Source: Bacillota bacterium (GTDB lineage: Bacteria > Bacillota > Clostridia > Christensenellales > SZUA-584). From it: a stretch of DNA of 64,000 nucleotides. The DNA is taken from assembly GCA_023406895.1 (NCBI GenBank), contig JAEXTV010000019.1, positions 92,723 to 156,722 of the forward strand, read 5' to 3'. This document shows positions 61,220 to 64,000 of the stretch, piece by piece (the stretch's first letter is position 1; each line of letters opens with the position of its first letter). The translations under genes and the position numbers were made by a program. The notes under the pieces were generated by a model. It saw only the letters and a list, made by a program, of their open reading frames with translations. It was not told the origin of the DNA and ran no database searches.

Positions 61220-63143
61220 AAGAAACGAACATAATACCCCGGACAAGATCGGAAAGCCGCAAATGCGGCGGTTCAAGCCGGGGACGATAAAAAGACTGCT
61301 GTCTTATATGGCCGAATATAAGTTTCGCCTGATACTCGTGATTCTATGCATCGTGCTGAGCGCGGCAGCCAGCGCGGGCTCCTCGCTGTTTCTGAAAACG
61401 CTGATTGACAATTATATCGTGCCGCTGCTGGGGCAGAAAGATCCCGTTTTTACGGGGCTTTTCAGCGCGATTGTGATGATGGGAGCCATCTATCTGATCG
61501 GAATACTGACCACGCTGCTGTATAACCGTATTATGGTCACCATTGAGCAGGGAACGCTCAAGAAGATTCGGGACGACATGTTTAGACATATGCAGACGCT
61601 GCCTATCAGGTACTTTGATACGCACATCCATGGTGATGTGATGAGCCGTTATACGAATGACACGGATACGCTTCGCCAGGCTATTTCACAAAGCTTTCCG
61701 CAAATGCTGTCCTCTTTGGTTACTGTTGTGGCAGCGTTCGTTTCCATGCTTTATCTCAGCGTTGGTCTGACGCTTTTCGTTGCCGTATTCACCGTTATTC
61801 TGCTTAAGGTGGTCAAGCACTTGGTAAAACGAAGCGGTGCGTTTTTCATGAAGCAGCAGGAAGCGCTTGGAGATGTCAACGGATATATTGAAGAAATCAT
61901 CAACGGCCAGAAGGTCGTTAAAGTATTTGATTATGAAAGAAACGCCGAGAAAGATTTTGATAAGAAGAATAAGGAACTTTGCGACAGTGCGACTCAGGCA
62001 AACATATACGGTAATGTGACCATGCCGGTCGTAGGCAATATGGGGTATATGCTGTACGTGCTTCTGGCCGTTGTCGGTGGTGCCGCGGGGATAGCCGAGC
62101 TTCCCAATGTGAGCCTTACCGGCATGAATATTCTGACGATAGGCACGATCGTATCATTTTTAACGCTGTCCCGCAGCTACATCAATCCGATCGGCCAGAT
62201 ATCCATGCAGTTCAACATGGTCGTGATGGCGCTAGCCGGGGCATCAAGAATATTTGAACTGATGGATGAAACATGCGAACAGGATGAGGGATATGTCACG
62301 CTTGTCAACGCGAAAATGGAAGACGGGGAGATTAAAGAAAGCCTGGAACGAACGGATGTCTGGGCGTGGAAACATCCGCACACCGACGGAACGGTCACCT
62401 ACACACTGCTGAAAGGTGAAATACGTTTTTACGATGTCGACTTCGGTTACGAGGAAGATAAGCCCGTTCTTCATAATATTACGCTTTATGCCGAACCGGG
62501 GCAGAAGGTGGCTTTTGTCGGAGCCACAGGCGCAGGTAAAACAACGATTACGAACCTGATAAACCGCTTTTATGATATTGCGGACGGTAAGATACGGTAT
62601 GACGGAATAAACATCAATAAAATAAAAAAGGCAGATCTGCGCCGCTCGCTGGGTATTGTGCTTCAGGACGTCAACCTGTTTACCGGAACGGTTATGGACA
62701 ACATACGTTACGGCAAACTGGACGCGACAGATGAAGAGTGTATCGCCGCGGCGAAGCTCGCCAATGCAGACGGATTCATTCGTATGCTTCCGCAGGGGTA
62801 CCAAACCGTGCTGGAGGGCGACGGAAGCGGGTTGTCGCAGGGGCAGCGTCAGTTGATCTCCATTGCCCGTGCCGCCGTGGCAGACCCCCCTGCTATGATA
62901 TTGGACGAAGCAACGTCGTCTATTGACACAAGGACGGAAGCCATTGTGCAGAAAGGCATGGATGCGCTGATGAAAGGCCGGACGGTATTTGTTATTGCTC
63001 ACCGTCTTTCTACCGTGCAGAATGCCGATGTGATTATGGTACTGGAACAGGGACATATTATAGAACGAGGCAGCCATGAACAGTTGATTTCACAAAAGGG
63101 TAAATACTATCAACTCTATACAGGCGCTTTTGAGCTGGAATAA
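61212..63143 (+). CDS. Heterodimeric ABC exporter, subunit 2 (catalytic ATP site)
   Basis: The 643-residue half-transporter has a polar Arg/Lys-rich N-terminal extension (about 1-40), six membrane helices and an NBD with Walker A GATGAGKTT, signature LSQGQRQ and Walker B MILDEATSSID, with the catalytic Glu present. An insert of about 50 residues before the NBD (around 365-420) is typical of this subunit. The start is ATG 61212 with GAGGAAG upstream, within the end of subunit 1; a much longer upstream frame is read through subunit 1 and is not used. Confidence 0.93.
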   Translation: MDRRNEHNTPDKIGKPQMRRFKPGTIKRLLSYMAEYKFRLILVILCIVLSAAASAGSSLFLKTLIDNYIVPLLGQKDPVFTGLFSAIVMMGAIYLIGILTTLLYNRIMVTIEQGTLKKIRDDMFRHMQTLPIRYFDTHIHGDVMSRYTNDTDTLRQAISQSFPQMLSSLVTVVAAFVSMLYLSVGLTLFVAVFTVILLKVVKHLVKRSGAFFMKQQEALGDVNGYIEEIINGQKVVKVFDYERNAEKDFDKKNKELCDSATQANIYGNVTMPVVGNMGYMLYVLLAVVGGAAGIAELPNVSLTGMNILTIGTIVSFLTLSRSYINPIGQISMQFNMVVMALAGASRIFELMDETCEQDEGYVTLVNAKMEDGEIKESLERTDVWAWKHPHTDGTVTYTLLKGEIRFYDVDFGYEEDKPVLHNITLYAEPGQKVAFVGATGAGKTTITNLINRFYDIADGKIRYDGININKIKKADLRRSLGIVLQDVNLFTGTVMDNIRYGKLDATDEECIAAAKLANADGFIRMLPQGYQTVLEGDGSGLSQGQRQLISIARAAVADPPAMILDEATSSIDTRTEAIVQKGMDALMKGRTVFVIAHRLSTVQNADVIMVLEQGHIIERGSHEQLISQKGKYYQLYTGAFELE

Positions 63144-63539
63144 GAAATTGACAATGGCTCTCAGGACAAGAGTGGATTTCATGGTGACATGGCTGCTCTT
63201 GATACGTTCTGCATCTCTCATACAAAATAGCGTTGAAAGCAAGGGCTTTTGAGGTCATACGGTGACTTCAAAAGCCCTTTTTCCATACCGCAATCGTTTG
63301 TCATTGCTGGCGGCCATATGGTTTCTTGAGTTGGTAATTTGATACGGAAATCGGGGTCAATAGCAGCCGTAAGCTGTATAGGCGTTGCTAACGCAGCTGA
63401 TGAATATTGACCAGATTCGTTCAAATGTCTTCTTCCTTCATCAGCGAAAAGCGGTTAATGGATTGCAGTCACTCATGCAGATGCACTCACAGTGAGTTCC
63501 TTGAATTGGATTAATAGCAATTCGGAATATAATTACCGG
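63144..63539. other. Intergenic region after the exporter operon
   Basis: About 400 bp containing the operon terminator at 63241-63283 and no supported gene. Confidence 0.4.
63241..63283 (+). terminator. Terminator of the MarR-exporter operon
   Basis: AAGGGCTTTTGAGGTCA and TGACTTCAAAAGCCCTT form a long stem around a short loop, followed by TTTT. Confidence 0.85.
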
Positions 63540-63568
63540 TTGAAATTATATTGTGTTCATAGTAAAAT
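63540..63568 (+). promoter_or_regulatory. Promoter for the ROK-type regulator gene
   Basis: TTGAAA and TAAAAT with a 17-bp spacer, 23 bp before the ATG. Confidence 0.6.
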
Positions 63569-63591
63569 ATCAGTAAAAAGGTATCTATATA

Positions 63592-64000
63592 ATGATTGAA
63601 TATAATAAAATCTGCTCTAATGAGAAAGAAAGAAATATACTGTTCACCCTTAATCACGTCATTTTAGCGCAGGAAGTGTCGTCTGTTGAAATTTCCAACG
63701 CGACCGGGCTTTCTGTGGCCACAATCAGCCGGGCTTTAAACGTATTGAAAAGCAGCGGGATTATTGTGAACAGCCGGAAAGAGATAACAGGCATTGGAAG
63801 ATGGCCTGATATTTATACCGCCAATGCGGAATTTGGGTATTATTTGAACTTTTATTTGGATTCGGAATACATTAAAGCGGATTTATCGGATTTCTGCGGT
63901 AAAATAATTACGTCTATGGAAGTTGCTATAGACAGACATCTCACAATGACAGAATTCTGTACAAAGCTTAAACGATGTGCAGAGAAGCTGACTACGAAAG
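63592..64000 (+). CDS. ROK/NagC-type transcriptional regulator, N-terminal part
   Basis: The frame is open to the right edge, giving 136 residues. An N-terminal winged helix-turn-helix is visible (SSVEISNATGLSVATISRALNVLKSSGIIVNS, then GIGRWPDIY), as in XylR/NagC-type ROK regulators; the start of the sugar-kinase-like domain follows (YYLNFYLDSEYIKADLSD). The ROK kinase motifs lie beyond the window, so the family call rests on the HTH and its spacing. AAAAGG lies ten bases before the ATG. Confidence 0.7.
   Translation, partial: MIEYNKICSNEKERNILFTLNHVILAQEVSSVEISNATGLSVATISRALNVLKSSGIIVNSRKEITGIGRWPDIYTANAEFGYYLNFYLDSEYIKADLSDFCGKIITSMEVAIDRHLTMTEFCTKLKRCAEKLTTK

Overview
The window reads as a low-to-mid GC, Gram-positive-type member of the Clostridia; I cannot place it more finely (Christensenellales or Oscillospirales would fit). 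The support is the order secG - rnr - smpB - ssrA, a BofA-type sporulation protein, a short undecaprenol/diacylglycerol kinase, YesM/YesN and LytTR regulators, many SpI and lipoprotein signal peptides, an IPKTD-type sortase motif, strong AGGAGG ribosome binding sites and frequent GTG/TTG starts.

1-17.4 kb is core chromosome. It holds the tail of a membrane protein, a CorA-type transporter, mnmA with a NUDIX gene, a small-protein/lipoprotein operon, class II fructose-bisphosphate aldolase, a beta-propeller lipoprotein, bofA-like and dgkA genes, an AraC/GyrI regulator, a two-domain esterase lipoprotein, a CNNM/CorC protein, then secG, rnr, smpB and the tmRNA (ssrA). 17.4-19.0 kb is a scar field: the 3' end of ssrA is repeated twice more downstream, exactly (21 bp) at 18994 and partly at 18844. 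A 2,4-diaminopentanoate-dehydrogenase-like gene lies between the copies. This pattern is expected from integrations at ssrA.

19.3-47.2 kb is an A+T-richer catabolic island for an unidentified sugar or sugar acid. A cupin and an aldehyde dehydrogenase come first, then a YesN/YesM two-component pair followed by a sugar-binding lipoprotein. Next are a DUF4432 epimerase-like protein, a zinc dehydrogenase, a cyclase-family hydrolase and a lone permease. A long operon follows: a DHDPS/HOGA-type aldolase, an RpiB-like isomerase, a transketolase split into two genes, an unusually long transaldolase-like protein, a second aldolase, a 2-hydroxyacid dehydrogenase, a PfkB (KDG-type) kinase, a Gfo/Idh/MocA dehydrogenase and an AllA-like protein. 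The island ends with a ribose-type ABC transporter: a degenerate ATPase, two permeases, an intact ATPase and two paralogous binding lipoproteins. Together they suggest uptake, oxidation or isomerisation, phosphorylation and cleavage, with a dedicated transketolase/transaldolase module. I could not match the set to a characterised pathway.

47.7-58.6 kb is an exoprotein cluster. An orphan LytTR regulator diverges from a clostripain-family lipoprotein, followed by a short LemA-like protein, a 1144-residue repeat-rich surface protein and two tandem paralogous membrane-anchored helical proteins of unknown function with a variable segment. 59.0-63.1 kb is a MarR - ABC - ABC heterodimeric exporter operon. 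The window ends inside a ROK-type regulator gene.
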